Under the pieces are notes generated by a model. It did not search any database. It was not told the origin of the DNA and was given only the letters and a program-made list of their open reading frames with translations. From positions 62,001 to 126,000 of the forward strand of contig NZ_SNWQ01000017.1 of assembly GCF_004361855.1 (NCBI RefSeq): 64,000 bases of DNA, written 5' to 3'. This document shows positions 1-9,900 of the stretch, in pieces. The DNA is from Kribbella caucasensis. GTDB taxonomy: Bacteria > Actinomycetota > Actinomycetes > Propionibacteriales > Kribbellaceae. Made by a program: the position numbers and the translations under genes. Position 1 is the stretch's first letter; every line of letters begins with the position of its first letter.

Positions 1-159
1 GTCGTCGACCGCGTCGCCAAGTCCCTGGACGCCTTCACCTACGACCGCCTGTACGGCAACTTCGGCGCCAGCATCCCTTCGGACGCCCGCGCCGTAGTCC
101 GCCGCTCAGCCGACCGCCACGCCGCCTGGGCCCGCGGCGATTACGACCACCTCACCTGA
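1..159 (+). CDS. MBL-fold metallo-hydrolase, C-terminal end (partial)
   Basis: The reading frame is open from the first base and stops at TGA 157-159, leaving the last 52 residues. They include 'FTYDRLYGNFG' and 'VVRRSADRHAAWARGDYDHLT'-type sequence, which I recall as the conserved tail of actinobacterial metallo-beta-lactamase-fold hydrolases. The metal-binding motifs lie outside the window, so the family call depends on the tail alone. The next gene converges on it 11 bases downstream. Confidence 0.5.
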   Translation, partial: VVDRVAKSLDAFTYDRLYGNFGASIPSDARAVVRRSADRHAAWARGDYDHLT

Positions 160-170
160 GCACCTGACCT

Positions 171-1271
171 TCAGGCGGCGAGGGGCAGTGCCAGTCGCCT
201 GTGCAGGTTGAGCATGTGTTGGATGCAGGTGTCCCAGTCGTAGAGTTCGGCGCGCTGACGTGCGGCGGCTCTGCGGCCGGGGACGCCGGCCAGTTCCAGT
301 ACGGCGTCCGCGAGGGCTGCGGGGTTCGCGTCGCGCCAGCGGCCGCAGGTTTCGTCGACCAGTTCGCGGGCGCCGCCGGTGTTGGCCGTGACGACGGGGG
401 TGCCAGCGGCGAGGGCTTCGAGGACGGCCAGGCCGAAGGTCTCGCCGGGGCAGACCGACAAGGCGATGTCGGCCTGGGCGAGGTGGCGGGCGAGGGCGAC
501 GCGGCCGTCGATGTAGCCGTGGAAGTGGATGGGGGCGTTGCCGGCGATGGCGACGAGTTCGTCGAGGTGCGGGCCGGAGCCGTACACGTCCATCCGGACC
601 GGTACGCCGCGGCGGTGCAGCTCGGCGGCGGTCGCGACCGCGAGATGCGGGCTCTTCTCCCGGGACAGGCGGCCGGCGTGGACGAGCTTGAGGATGCCGT
701 CGTCGGTCGGTGTACCGAGGGACGGGTGGAAGGTGTCCAGGTCGACGCCGAGCGGGATCCGGACCAGCGGGGTGGTGACCTCGTCGAACTCCTCGGCCGC
801 GTATCTGGAGGTGACCACGACAGCGTCGTACGTGCGGCTCAGCAGTTTGTAGAGGGCGCCCACTCCGGCGGCGACACCGAGCTGGCGGCCGGTCCGGAGG
901 GAGAGCATGGCGTCGAGGCGTTCATGGCTGAACAGGACCGAGCCGATGCCGTTCTTACGGGCCCACCGGGCCACCGGCAGCAGGGTGGACTTGTCCGAGA
1001 TCTCGACTGTCGTCGGCTGGAACCGCTCCAGCGTCTCGATCACGCGCCACGGGTCAGTGATCAGTCGGTATCCGCCGCCGACCTTCGGGGCCTTCATCCG
1101 GACCACGGTGCCGACCTCGGTCCGGGTGATGCTGTCGCGTTCACCGGGGGTGATCAGAATCCGCTCGGCGCCGGCCTCGCAGTACCCCTGTCCCAGGTGT
1201 TCGAGCGCGGTCCGCATCCCTCCCGAGGTCGGTCCGACGAAGTTCGCGAGCTGGGCGATGCGCAGTGTCAT
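171..1271 (-). CDS. GT4-family glycosyltransferase
   Basis: 366 residues beginning 'MTLRIAQLANFVGPTSGGMR'. The GT-B fold is shown by the N-terminal acceptor half and the C-terminal nucleotide-sugar half, with 'LVHAGRLSREKSPHLAVATA' near residue 200 and the retaining-GT4 motif 'PGETFGLAVLEALAAGTPVV' near residue 290. The start overlaps the stop of the upstream glycosyltransferase gene as ATGA (1268-1271), so the two are translated together. A longer frame extends upstream but lies inside the neighbour. It probably transfers a hexose, likely mannose from GDP-mannose, to a lipid or glycolipid acceptor at the membrane; donor and acceptor are inferred from the partner gene only. Confidence 0.8.
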   Translation of the reverse strand: MTLRIAQLANFVGPTSGGMRTALEHLGQGYCEAGAERILITPGERDSITRTEVGTVVRMKAPKVGGGYRLITDPWRVIETLERFQPTTVEISDKSTLLPVARWARKNGIGSVLFSHERLDAMLSLRTGRQLGVAAGVGALYKLLSRTYDAVVVTSRYAAEEFDEVTTPLVRIPLGVDLDTFHPSLGTPTDDGILKLVHAGRLSREKSPHLAVATAAELHRRGVPVRMDVYGSGPHLDELVAIAGNAPIHFHGYIDGRVALARHLAQADIALSVCPGETFGLAVLEALAAGTPVVTANTGGARELVDETCGRWRDANPAALADAVLELAGVPGRRAAARQRAELYDWDTCIQHMLNLHRRLALPLAA

Positions 1272-2398
1272 GCGACCGCGACCCGCCGGACGGCCGTGAC
1301 CTCGCGCATCACTTCGGCGTAGTGCCTGTCCACGAGCTCGTCGACGACTGCGGGCCATGTCCTCGTTTGTACCCGCTTCAACCCCGCCGCCGCCATCCCC
1401 GCCCGCAGCGAGGGATCGGCCAGCAACGTGGCGACTTCGTTCCGTAGCGATCCAGGCTGCCCTGGGGCGAACAGCAGACCGGTCTCACCCGGGCGGATCA
1501 GGTCGAGCGGACCACCCGCGGCCGGCCCGACAACGGCGGCCCCGGAGGCCTGGGCTTCCTGGATGGTCTGGCAGAAGGTCTCGTGTTCACCGGTGTGCAC
1601 GAACACGTCGAGCCCGGCGAAGATCGAGGCCAGCTCCGCACCGCGCTTCATCCCCAGGAAGGTGGCGTTGGGCAACGAGTTCTCCAGTGCCGCCCGGTCC
1701 GGTCCGTCGCCGACAATGACCACGCGGCAGTCGAGATCGGTCAGCTCGGCGAGGCGGCGTACCTTCTTCTCCGCGGCGAGCCGGCCGACGTACCCGACGA
1801 TCGGTTTGCCGTCGGGGGAGAGCTGCCGGCGCCATTCGTCGCTGCGGTGGGACGGATCGAAGAGATCCAGGTTGACGCCGCGACCCCAATGGTGCACCCG
1901 CGGGATGCCGGCCTGGATCAACAGCTCCATCGACGCGGACGACGGGGCCAGGGTGCGGTCCACCCGCGAGTGGTTCCGGCGCAGCAACGCCCAGACCGCG
2001 CGATCGGTCTTGGCGAACAACGGGTACTGCCGGGCGAACCCGGCGATGTCGGTCTGGAAGATCGCCACGGTGGGCAGCCCGAGCCGGCGGGCGGCCCGCA
2101 GTCCGTACGCCCCCAGGAAGAACGGCGACGCGAGGTGCACGAGATCGGGCTTGAACTCGGTGATGCTCCGCTCGATCGCCGGATCCGGCAGACCGACCGG
2201 GAACTCCTTGTAACCGGGAATCCCGAAGCTCCGGGCCCGGATGACCCGGACCCCGTTGTAGCTGTCCGGACCAGCGCCCGCGGCGATGATCAGCAGTTTG
2301 TGCCCGCGGACGAGCAACCGGTCGGCGACGTGACGAACCGTGTTCGCCACCCCGTTGATCTGAGGCAGGAAGGACTCAGCCACCATGACGATGCGCAC
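1268..2398 (-). CDS. mgtA: GDP-mannose-dependent alpha-mannosyltransferase (MgtA-like, GT4)
   Basis: 376 residues from GTG 2398; the protein begins 'MRIVMVAESFLPQINGVANT', the typical start of the mycobacterial MgtA family. Further landmarks are 'AIFQTDIAGFARQYP', 'RGVNLDLFDP', 'GKPIVGYVGRLAAEKKV', and 'HTGEHETFCQTIQEAQASG' (GT4 donor-site EX7E region). MgtA enzymes mannosylate a glucuronosyl diacylglycerol or related lipid in Actinobacteria. The frame is open to 2482, but the family start and the GGGGAACC stretch upstream favour GTG 2398. It is first in a two-gene unit with the overlapping GT4 gene and diverges from the secreted-protein gene at 2664. Confidence 0.78.
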   Translation of the reverse strand: MRIVMVAESFLPQINGVANTVRHVADRLLVRGHKLLIIAAGAGPDSYNGVRVIRARSFGIPGYKEFPVGLPDPAIERSITEFKPDLVHLASPFFLGAYGLRAARRLGLPTVAIFQTDIAGFARQYPLFAKTDRAVWALLRRNHSRVDRTLAPSSASMELLIQAGIPRVHHWGRGVNLDLFDPSHRSDEWRRQLSPDGKPIVGYVGRLAAEKKVRRLAELTDLDCRVVIVGDGPDRAALENSLPNATFLGMKRGAELASIFAGLDVFVHTGEHETFCQTIQEAQASGAAVVGPAAGGPLDLIRPGETGLLFAPGQPGSLRNEVATLLADPSLRAGMAAAGLKRVQTRTWPAVVDELVDRHYAEVMREVTAVRRVAVA

Positions 2399-2609
2399 AA
2401 TTCGAAGGTTCCCCACCGCCGGTGAACCCTCGGCTACTGTCACGTAACGCGACGTGGATTCCCTGGCGGCGCGCAGAAACACCCTAGGTATCCAGTGGGT
2501 ACCTGATTGGTGACCAACCGACTACCGCCGCATGGCCAGTGCTGGGCGCACTGCAACTAGCTGCAAGACAGTTGCGGCGGAAGCGACTTTCGCGGTATTT
2601 CTTTGCGTC

Positions 2610-2663
2610 TTCGCCGGTGCCGCTCTGGGTGCGCCGGATTTCGCCCTCTGCTCTGGAGTCTTG
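2610..2663 (+). promoter_or_regulatory. Leader copy A, homologous to the leader of the RHS gene
   Basis: The 54 bases before ATG 2664 match the 56 bases before ATG 5940: both start TTCGCCGGTG, pass through G(G)CGCCGGA and end in GGAGT(C/G)T(T/C)G just before ATGCGCCGCGCCCA. The match runs through the untranslated region into the first codons, so it is a shared 5' leader and ribosome-binding region. Confidence 0.6.
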
Positions 2664-5600
2664 ATGCGCCGCGCCCATGCAGTTGTTGTGCTCCGCTATG
2701 CCCTCGCCGCCGCTCTTGCGGCGATCGCCGTCCCCTTCATCGCCCATGCAGCCTTCGGCGACGACACCCTTGCCACCCCGAGCGCCCAGGTCTTCCCGAC
2801 CCGCACCGGCATCGGCGTGACCTGGAACCCGGTAGACGCCTCCACTTACCGGGTCGAACGCAAACAAGGCGAAACCGACTGGCAGGACGCCAGCGGCGAC
2901 CTGGCCTCCTCGACCACCAGCTGGGTCGACGAGTCCCTGGGCGCCGGCGCATCAGCCGACTACCGGGTCGTCGCCCAGACCTCCGACACCGAGAGCGTCA
3001 CCAGCTCATCAGTCACCGCAACCCGGACCACCACAGCCCCCGTCGTCGGGGATGTGGACGTCCTGGCGCTGAACGCGGCGGCCACCGACCTGGTCACCTG
3101 GCTGCGGGACGAGAGCGCGAGTCCTGTCACGGCATCGGCGCCGATCGGCGGTTCCCGCACTTTGTCAGCCGGCTCGATCAAGCTCAAGCTTCCGGCCTTC
3201 CTGGCCGGCCCAGGGACCTACGAGCTGACCCCGTCCCAGATCGAGCTGACCCAAGGCGATCGCAGTTGCACGACCAGCGGCCGGCTGCGGGTCACGGCGC
3301 TCGCCTACCGGGCGGATCTCGAGCTGGAGACGATGGCGGCCAGCCTGCTCGTCTACTCGTGCGCGGGCACAGACACCACGGCCGCGATCGAGATCAGGTT
3401 CAAGAGTTCGATCGGCTACCAGATGCTTTCGGTCACCCCCAATCCCTTGGACGCGGGCCAGGTGCTGGTCGGGAAGACCTCCGCGGCCCTGCCGATCACC
3501 GTCCGGAACACCGGCGGTGAGCCGGTGGAGATCGAGAGGGTGGAACTCGACTGGAATGCCTCGCCGGAATGGAAAGTGGCGTCGAACAACTGCCCGGTCT
3601 CGTTGCCGGCAGCAGCCTCTTGCACGGTGACCCTGACGTTCGAGCCATGGACCCACGGTCTCTTCCAGGCCACTCTGACGATCTACAACTCCGCTGCGCT
3701 CCGCGAGGAAGTAGCGCTGACAGGTAACGGAACTTCGCTGCCCAGGCCGATGGGCGTCAGCGTTTCTCCCACCTTCACCGGTCACACCGTGCGGTGGCTC
3801 TCTTGGCCGACCTCGGGTGGTACAACGACTCGCGGCTACTTCCTGCACCGCTACGTGGACGGTTTGGAAACGACCAGATGGTTCCCTGGCGATCCAAGGG
3901 CGACATGGTTCAGCACGACGGACGCCAACCCGAAGCCCGGAACGGAGTACGCCGTCTCGGTGGTCAACGAAGTCGGCGAAGGTCCGGTCGGGCCGCGGAC
4001 GGCGGCGCCGCGGCCGACCGACCAGATCGCCATCGTCCAGGGCGAGCCGGCCGCGGCTGAGCTGGCCGCGGCCGATCTGGGCGGAAACATCGTTCCGTTT
4101 CCGGGCGAAGCCGGATCAGTGAAGCCGAAGGAGGCCATCGCGAGTGCGCCGGACGGCCGGACTCTCGCTTACGTTACGAACGATCAGGAACGGGTCCTCT
4201 GGACGCGCCAGGTGGATCCGGACCAGCTCGGCGTACCGGTGAAGCTGTGGGCGTCGCCACTGCCTATCACTCACTTGTCATGGTCGCCGGACGGGAGCCG
4301 AATCGCCTACCAAGCACCTGAGAGCGGCGATGACGGCGCGCTGCCGTGCGTGTTCGTCATTCCCGCGGCCGGCGGTACCCCCGAGAAGATCAGCTGTGAC
4401 GTGGCCAACCCGAGCTGGATGCCGGATGCCCTCACCCTGATGGTGGTCGACCGTCGCCTCGACGGGGACGACCGGTTCGCCCGGATCGAGGCGAAGCCGG
4501 GAGGCGCCCGGGTATCCATGTTGCCGGCTCCGGCGGGGGACAGTGCGTCGGTCCGGGTGTCGCCGGATGGCCAGTGGGTCGCGTTCGCCACGAAGTCCAA
4601 CGTGGCCCTCACGAACCGGTGGTCGGCGGAAGTCAGGTTGAGTCCGGCACTCGACGGCGAGGTCCGTTCGATAAACTGGGCTCCGGGTGGCGATCGACTG
4701 CTGGCGCTGACCTCCTCGGGCCGGATGACCCGACTCCCCGTATCGCCGCTTGGCGAGATGACAGAGTGGCCTCCTTCCGTCTTGGGGAGTACGGGCTCCG
4801 GCGCCACACTTGACATGGCTTGGCAGCGACTCGGAGTGACCATCAAGCCGACGCCAGCCGTCATGGGTCCACAGGTCTCCATCTCCTTCGACAGCTCGGC
4901 CCTGCCGGTGGGTACGACGTTCACCTGCGAATTCCAGGGAACCGGCAGACCGGCCGCCGCCTGCGTCTCCCCGGTGACGGCAAGCGGTTTGCCGTCCTGG
5001 GAACACACGCTGCTGATCACCGCGAAAGAGCCCAGTGGCCACGTGACCACTGCGGTCCGCACCTTCACGGTCGATGCGACGGGACCGACGGCACGAGTGG
5101 TCGCTCCTACCTACGACGCTTCGACGGCCGCGTCTGCAACAGTGCAGGTGGCCGCCTCCGATCACAGCGGGGTCGCGTCGTACGACGTGCGGTACCGGAA
5201 GGCGTCGTATCTGAGTGGGTTCGGAGCGTACGTGCAGCCGTGGACCGCGACGACGGCGACGTCGGTCAGCTTGCCTCTCGACGCTGGTTATGAGTACTGC
5301 ACGTCGGTGCGGGCCAAGGACAAGCTGGGGAACGTCGGGGCGTGGAGTGCGGAGAAGTGTTTCTCGCGGCCGATGGATGATCGGGCGTTGGCGGCTCCGA
5401 CGGCGGGATGGACGCGGACGAGTTGGTCGGCGTTCTATCTGGGGACGGCGACGCAGAGTACGTCGTACGGGGCGTCCCTCACGCGGACGGTGCAGGGGAA
5501 GCGGTTCTACCTGGTGGCGACGAAGTGCCCGACGTGTGGGTTGGTGGCGGTGTATGCGGGCGGGAAGTACATCGGGGCGGTCAACCTGGCGGCGGCGACC

Positions 5601-5729
5601 ACGCAGCGGCAGGCGGTGATTCCGTTGCCGGTGCAGAGCACGGTTTTCAGCGGAACCTTGACGTTCACCGTGCGGTCGGCGACGGGCAAGTTCGTCCAGA
5701 TCGACGGCCTCGCCGTTCGACGAAGCTGA
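2664..5729 (+). CDS. Secreted Fn3 / choice-of-anchor D / TolB-like beta-propeller protein
   Basis: 1021 residues from ATG 2664, with GGAG six bases upstream. The N-terminus 'MRRAHAVVVLRYALAAALAA' is followed by a hydrophobic stretch and AHA, a Sec signal peptide. In order: a fibronectin-III-like domain (about 40-115), a region with a lone disulphide candidate, a choice-of-anchor-D/ASPM-SPD2-like Ig domain (about 250-357, 'VRNTGGEPVEIERVEL' and 'LTGNGT'), a second Fn3 (about 360-450), PD40/WD40-like propeller strands with 'LSWSPDGSRIAY' and 'VRVSPDGQWVAFA' (about 475-720), then two Ig/Fn3-like domains. Role is unknown; it is likely an extracellular adhesive or binding protein. It shares its leader and first codons with the RHS gene that follows, and may be regulated with it. 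Confidence 0.75.
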   Translation: MRRAHAVVVLRYALAAALAAIAVPFIAHAAFGDDTLATPSAQVFPTRTGIGVTWNPVDASTYRVERKQGETDWQDASGDLASSTTSWVDESLGAGASADYRVVAQTSDTESVTSSSVTATRTTTAPVVGDVDVLALNAAATDLVTWLRDESASPVTASAPIGGSRTLSAGSIKLKLPAFLAGPGTYELTPSQIELTQGDRSCTTSGRLRVTALAYRADLELETMAASLLVYSCAGTDTTAAIEIRFKSSIGYQMLSVTPNPLDAGQVLVGKTSAALPITVRNTGGEPVEIERVELDWNASPEWKVASNNCPVSLPAAASCTVTLTFEPWTHGLFQATLTIYNSAALREEVALTGNGTSLPRPMGVSVSPTFTGHTVRWLSWPTSGGTTTRGYFLHRYVDGLETTRWFPGDPRATWFSTTDANPKPGTEYAVSVVNEVGEGPVGPRTAAPRPTDQIAIVQGEPAAAELAAADLGGNIVPFPGEAGSVKPKEAIASAPDGRTLAYVTNDQERVLWTRQVDPDQLGVPVKLWASPLPITHLSWSPDGSRIAYQAPESGDDGALPCVFVIPAAGGTPEKISCDVANPSWMPDALTLMVVDRRLDGDDRFARIEAKPGGARVSMLPAPAGDSASVRVSPDGQWVAFATKSNVALTNRWSAEVRLSPALDGEVRSINWAPGGDRLLALTSSGRMTRLPVSPLGEMTEWPPSVLGSTGSGATLDMAWQRLGVTIKPTPAVMGPQVSISFDSSALPVGTTFTCEFQGTGRPAAACVSPVTASGLPSWEHTLLITAKEPSGHVTTAVRTFTVDATGPTARVVAPTYDASTAASATVQVAASDHSGVASYDVRYRKASYLSGFGAYVQPWTATTATSVSLPLDAGYEYCTSVRAKDKLGNVGAWSAEKCFSRPMDDRALAAPTAGWTRTSWSAFYLGTATQSTSYGASLTRTVQGKRFYLVATKCPTCGLVAVYAGGKYIGAVNLAAATTQRQAVIPLPVQSTVFSGTLTFTVRSATGKFVQIDGLAVRRS

Positions 5730-5883
5730 CGAGCATCGGCTGGACGTCCAACCGGCGTCCAGCCGACCCCCAAATGCCGCAATAACACGGATGCAGCAGC
5801 GACGGCGCGCGTCGCACGTGTCGACTGCAACAACAGGCAACGCCCTCGATCCTTCAGTGTTCGAACGATATAAATTGCTTGCT

Positions 5884-5939
5884 TTCGCCGGTGTTGCTCG
5901 GGGCGCGCCGGACATTTCCGCCCACATTTTGGAGTGTCG
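5884..5939 (+). promoter_or_regulatory. Leader copy B before the RHS gene
   Basis: This is the second copy of the leader described at 2610. GGAG at 5931-5934 serves ATG 5940 at 5-base spacing. An AT-rich GATATAAATTG lies just upstream (about 5868-5878), the best -10-like sequence in the region; in copy A the matching place reads GGTATTTCTTTG. Confidence 0.55.
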
Positions 5940-6986
5940 ATGCGCCGCGCCCACGTGCTGCTGACGTCTGTCCTGAGCTTCTCTCTGATCTCCGCCGCAG
6001 GTCTGCCTGCCGTCGCTGCAGCGGAGTTCTCCTCTCGAGCCTCCTCCGCCACCTCGCCAGCGCAAGAAGTAGCCGCCACGCGCCGCCCCACCCCGACCTA
6101 CACCGCTCCGGCGGCCAAGCCGCCTCGCAGCACGCAGCCCGCCCATCGGGTGGCTGAACTGGTGGCTGAGCGTCGTGAGTTCTCGCAGACGTTTGAGTTG
6201 AGCGACGGCCGGCGTGAGGTCGAGCTGAGCACCAGGCCGGTGCATTACCGGGATGGATCTGGTCGCTGGCAGCCGGTGGACACGCGTGTCGTCGGGTCAG
6301 ATCGGGCGGGGTTCGGGCATCGCAACGGAGGCGGGAAGTTCGACGCTTCGTTCGGTGACCGGTCGGACCGCCTGGTGCGGTTCGAGCATGGTGGCCGCTC
6401 GATCCAGCTCGGTTTGCTGGGAAGTCCCCGGGCGGTGAAGCCGTCCGCGTCGGGCAGTTCGCTGACGTTCGCTGATGTGTTCGGCGCGGCTGACGTGCGG
6501 TACACGGTCGAGTCGCGCAAGCTCAAAGAGGACATCGTCCTGCAGCAGGCTCCGCCGCAGGCTGTGTTCACGTTCGATGTCACGCTAGCCGGCCTCAAGG
6601 CGCGGTCGCTGGGCGACGGGTCGATCGGGTTCTATGCGGCGTCGGACCCGGACACGATGGTACTGCGGATGCCGAGGCCGTTCATGACCGATTCGGCGGC
6701 CGATCCCGCCTCGCCGACCGGCACCGGATTCTCAGATGACGTCACCCAGTCTGTGGTGCAGAACGGTGGGCGGACGCAGATCATCGTCCGCGCCTCGGAT
6801 GAGTGGCTGCGTGACGCGAAGCGCACATACCCGGTGCGGATCGACCCCACCATCGAGGTCGTCGCGACCAGCACGACGGGCGGGCAGGACGCGGGGATCA
6901 TCTCGGTGCGGCCGCGGGCACGAACTTCGGCAACAGCATGTTTCTCGACGCAGGCTCGTTCAATGACAAGCGGCGGAGTTTGCTGA
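5940..6986 (+). CDS. RHS/YD-repeat toxin, N-terminal part (before apparent frameshift)
   Basis: Frame from ATG 5940; an in-frame GTG at 5934 falls inside the GGAG and is rejected. 'MRRAHVLLTSVLSFSLISAA' ending in AVAAAE is a Sec signal peptide. Residues 100-320 form the conserved N-terminal region seen in DNRLRE/RHS proteins ('FADVFGAADVRYTVESRKLK', 'KRTYPVRIDPTIEV'). After 'GQDAGIIS' (about 6905) the frame becomes meaningless and ends at 6986, whereas the reading one frame back gives 'GTNFGNSMFLDAGSF', the expected start of a DNRLRE domain. One missing base in TCGGTGCGG would restore a single protein of about 2830 residues. Treat this and the 6938 entry as one gene unless resequencing confirms the break. 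Confidence 0.8.
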   Translation: MRRAHVLLTSVLSFSLISAAGLPAVAAAEFSSRASSATSPAQEVAATRRPTPTYTAPAAKPPRSTQPAHRVAELVAERREFSQTFELSDGRREVELSTRPVHYRDGSGRWQPVDTRVVGSDRAGFGHRNGGGKFDASFGDRSDRLVRFEHGGRSIQLGLLGSPRAVKPSASGSSLTFADVFGAADVRYTVESRKLKEDIVLQQAPPQAVFTFDVTLAGLKARSLGDGSIGFYAASDPDTMVLRMPRPFMTDSAADPASPTGTGFSDDVTQSVVQNGGRTQIIVRASDEWLRDAKRTYPVRIDPTIEVVATSTTGGQDAGIISVRPRARTSATACFSTQARSMTSGGVC

Positions 6987-9900
6987 AGTTCGACTTGAGC
7001 ATGATCCCGACCGGTACCCCGATCGACTCGGCGCAGCTGCGGGTGCATCACGACACCACCTTGGACACCGCCGCGGCCGCTGCCACCATCGAGCCGCGTC
7101 CGGTGAGTGCGGCGTGGGACGAGTCGACGGTGACCTGGAACTCGATCAACACCGCCACCACAGGTGGATCGATGACGTTCAACCTGGAGCAGGTCGACGA
7201 CCAGAACGAGCCGAGAGTGTCGATGGTGGGCGCGTGGCCGACGTTCGCCTATTCGGGCGGTACGGCGGTCGGCAACTCGGTGCACTACAACTCCGGCACG
7301 ACGACCGGGGATTCGTTCACCTGGGTGCCGGACATCACCGAGGACGGGGACTACCGGGTCGACGTCTGGTACGTCGCTGACCCGAACCGGGCAACGGCAG
7401 CGCCGTACGTCGTGACCCATGACGGCGTCGCCACGACGTACAACGTCGACCAGACCGTCAACGGCAGCACCTGGCGGGCCTTGGGCACTCAGCACTTCTC
7501 CGTCGGTGGTGACAACAAGGTCACCCTGAAGGACGTCTCCGGCAAGACGGTTGTCGCGGATGCGGTGCGGTTCGTGAAGGCGGGCCAGGTGGTCAAGCCT
7601 GCGGGCGAGAACAACGGCACCCATGTGTTCAGCGTGCGCAGCCTCGTGCAGGCGTGGACCGCTGCGCAGAATCCGACGGCGAACAACGGATTCGTGTTGA
7701 AGTTGCCGGACGCACAAGAGGGCGTCGGCACGGTCGGCCCGCGGTACCTGTCGAGCGAGGGTGGACGCGATCACCAGACCGGTGGCGTCAGCGACGAGCA
7801 GGCGGTGCTGCCGAAGTTGGTCGTGCGCTATGGCCGTGCCAGTGTCGATCTGGCGGAGCCGAAGAAGATCACCTCAACCGGGCCGGCACTGTCGTGGACC
7901 GATGCGTTCGATCCACGGGCGACTCCGGGAGACGCGCCGGTGGAGTACCAGATCCACAGGGTGGTCGCAGACGCACAGGCGAATCCGTACTTCGCGCCGA
8001 GTAACGCGACGCTCGTGGCCAGCATGCCCAAGGACGAGTTGTCGTTCACTGACACCACTGCTCAGCCGAACACCGGCTACTACTACCGGGTCGCCGTCGT
8101 CACCAAGGACGGCGAGGTGGCGCCGTCGCGAACGGTGTACGTGGTCACTCCGGCGGCGGGCCGAATCATCCAGGTGATCCAAGGCGACATCGCCGACACG
8201 ACATTGTCGTCCGCGACGCCGACGGAGAACCAGAACGTGTTCGCCGGCCAGCCGAAGCTGAGTGTCGGGAACACGGCTGTCGCCTACGGCAACCAACGTG
8301 CGGTGCTGAAGTTCGACACCAGCTCCGTTCCGGCGAAGGCGAAGGTCGCCGACGCGAAGCTCAGCCTATGGAAACGACTCGGCGCTACGACCGCACCGAC
8401 GATCGACTTCAGCCTGCACAAGCTGACCAAGGGCTTCGTCGAGACACAGGCGACTTGGAACCAGGCGGCGACTGGCTCGGCGTGGACCGGTGGTGATCCC
8501 GGCGGCACGGTGCTCGCGAGCGCGAATGGTGCCGACTCTTCGCCGGCGCGAATGAGTTGGGCAGGCCTCGGGCTGACCGACGCGGTGCAGGGCTGGGTGG
8601 ACAACGCCAGCGTCAACTATGGCGTGCTGCTGAAGTTGGCTAACGAGGTGACGACCCAGCATCGCCTCGAGTTCTGGTCAGGCGAGTACGGCGTCGAACC
8701 CGAACTGCGGCCGCAGTTGAGGGTCGACTATGTCGATCCGCAGGCGGCCACGTTCTACGGCCCCGAGACGCCGCAGCGGATGATCCCGAACATCGACTAC
8801 AAGTTCCCGGTAACGGTGATCAACACAACCAGCCAGCCGCTGGCGGCGGATCTGGATCTGTCATATGTGTGGACCAATCTTGACGGCAGTCCGGTTCAGA
8901 GCGCCGGTACGGCAAACGAGGCGGACCTCGGAACCACTCTCGCACCCGGTCAGTCGACCGAGGTGGAGATCACCGTCAGGCCACCGGCCAACAGCGAGAC
9001 GGGAAAGAAACGCCGTACCTATAGGTTGAACTGGGACCTGAACGCTCCGGGCGATGGCGGGGCCTGGCTGTCGGAGAACGGCTCCGGGATCAAGCGCTTC
9101 GAGCAGCAGGTCGACGTGGAGGAACGCCAGCCGCACGACACCGACTCCCAGATCCAGCTGTCGTACGGGGTCGGCTTCGAGAAGTTCTTCCAATACACCG
9201 GCACGTCGACCGGTGCGGGCTCCGGCGCACAGGTGAACCTGCACACCGGCAACCTGCTGTGGACCTACGCGCCGATCAGCAACCCATCCATCGGCCCGTC
9301 GACGTTCGTGCGCCTGTCGTACAGCAGTCTCGACGGCACGGACTCTCCGGTCGGTCATGGGTTCTCACTGCAGACCTCGACGCTGACCCGGAACGGTTCG
9401 CCGCTGGTGTTCGACAATGCCAAGGGTCTGGTGTCGATGATCGACGGGGACGGGTCGTCGCAGGTCTGGATGCTGACGTCCAGCGGGATCTACGAGCCGC
9501 CGGCCGGTGTCCACCTGGCCTTGCGAAAGCTCACCACTGCGCCCAGCCAGCAGGCGTGGGTGATGACCCGGCCGGACGGCACCAAGTTCTACTTCGACCA
9601 GGACGGCTACCAGACGTCGGTGAAGGACCCGAACGGCAACACGATGACGTTCGCCTACGATCTCGGCACGCCAAAACGCCTCCGCAAGGTGACCGATGCG
9701 TCGGGTCTTGAGACATTGAACCTCGTCTACGACACCACCACGGGCCGGCTGCAGACCCTGACCGACCGCTCGGGCCGGACGCTGACCTTCGCCTACGACG
9801 GCAACAAGCTCATCTCACTCACCGACGCCGCCGCGGGTGTCGACGCCAAGGTGTTCGAGTTCCAGTACAGCACTGACTCGACGAACTCGAACATTCGGCT

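Noticed and set aside
4278..6245. 655-codon minus-strand frame across the leader region
   Set aside because: Arg/His-rich antisense reading of two well-supported genes on the plus strand.
6900..6940. Programmed -1 frameshift in the RHS gene
   Set aside because: There is no slippery heptamer or stimulatory stem-loop at the junction; a missing base explains the data more simply.
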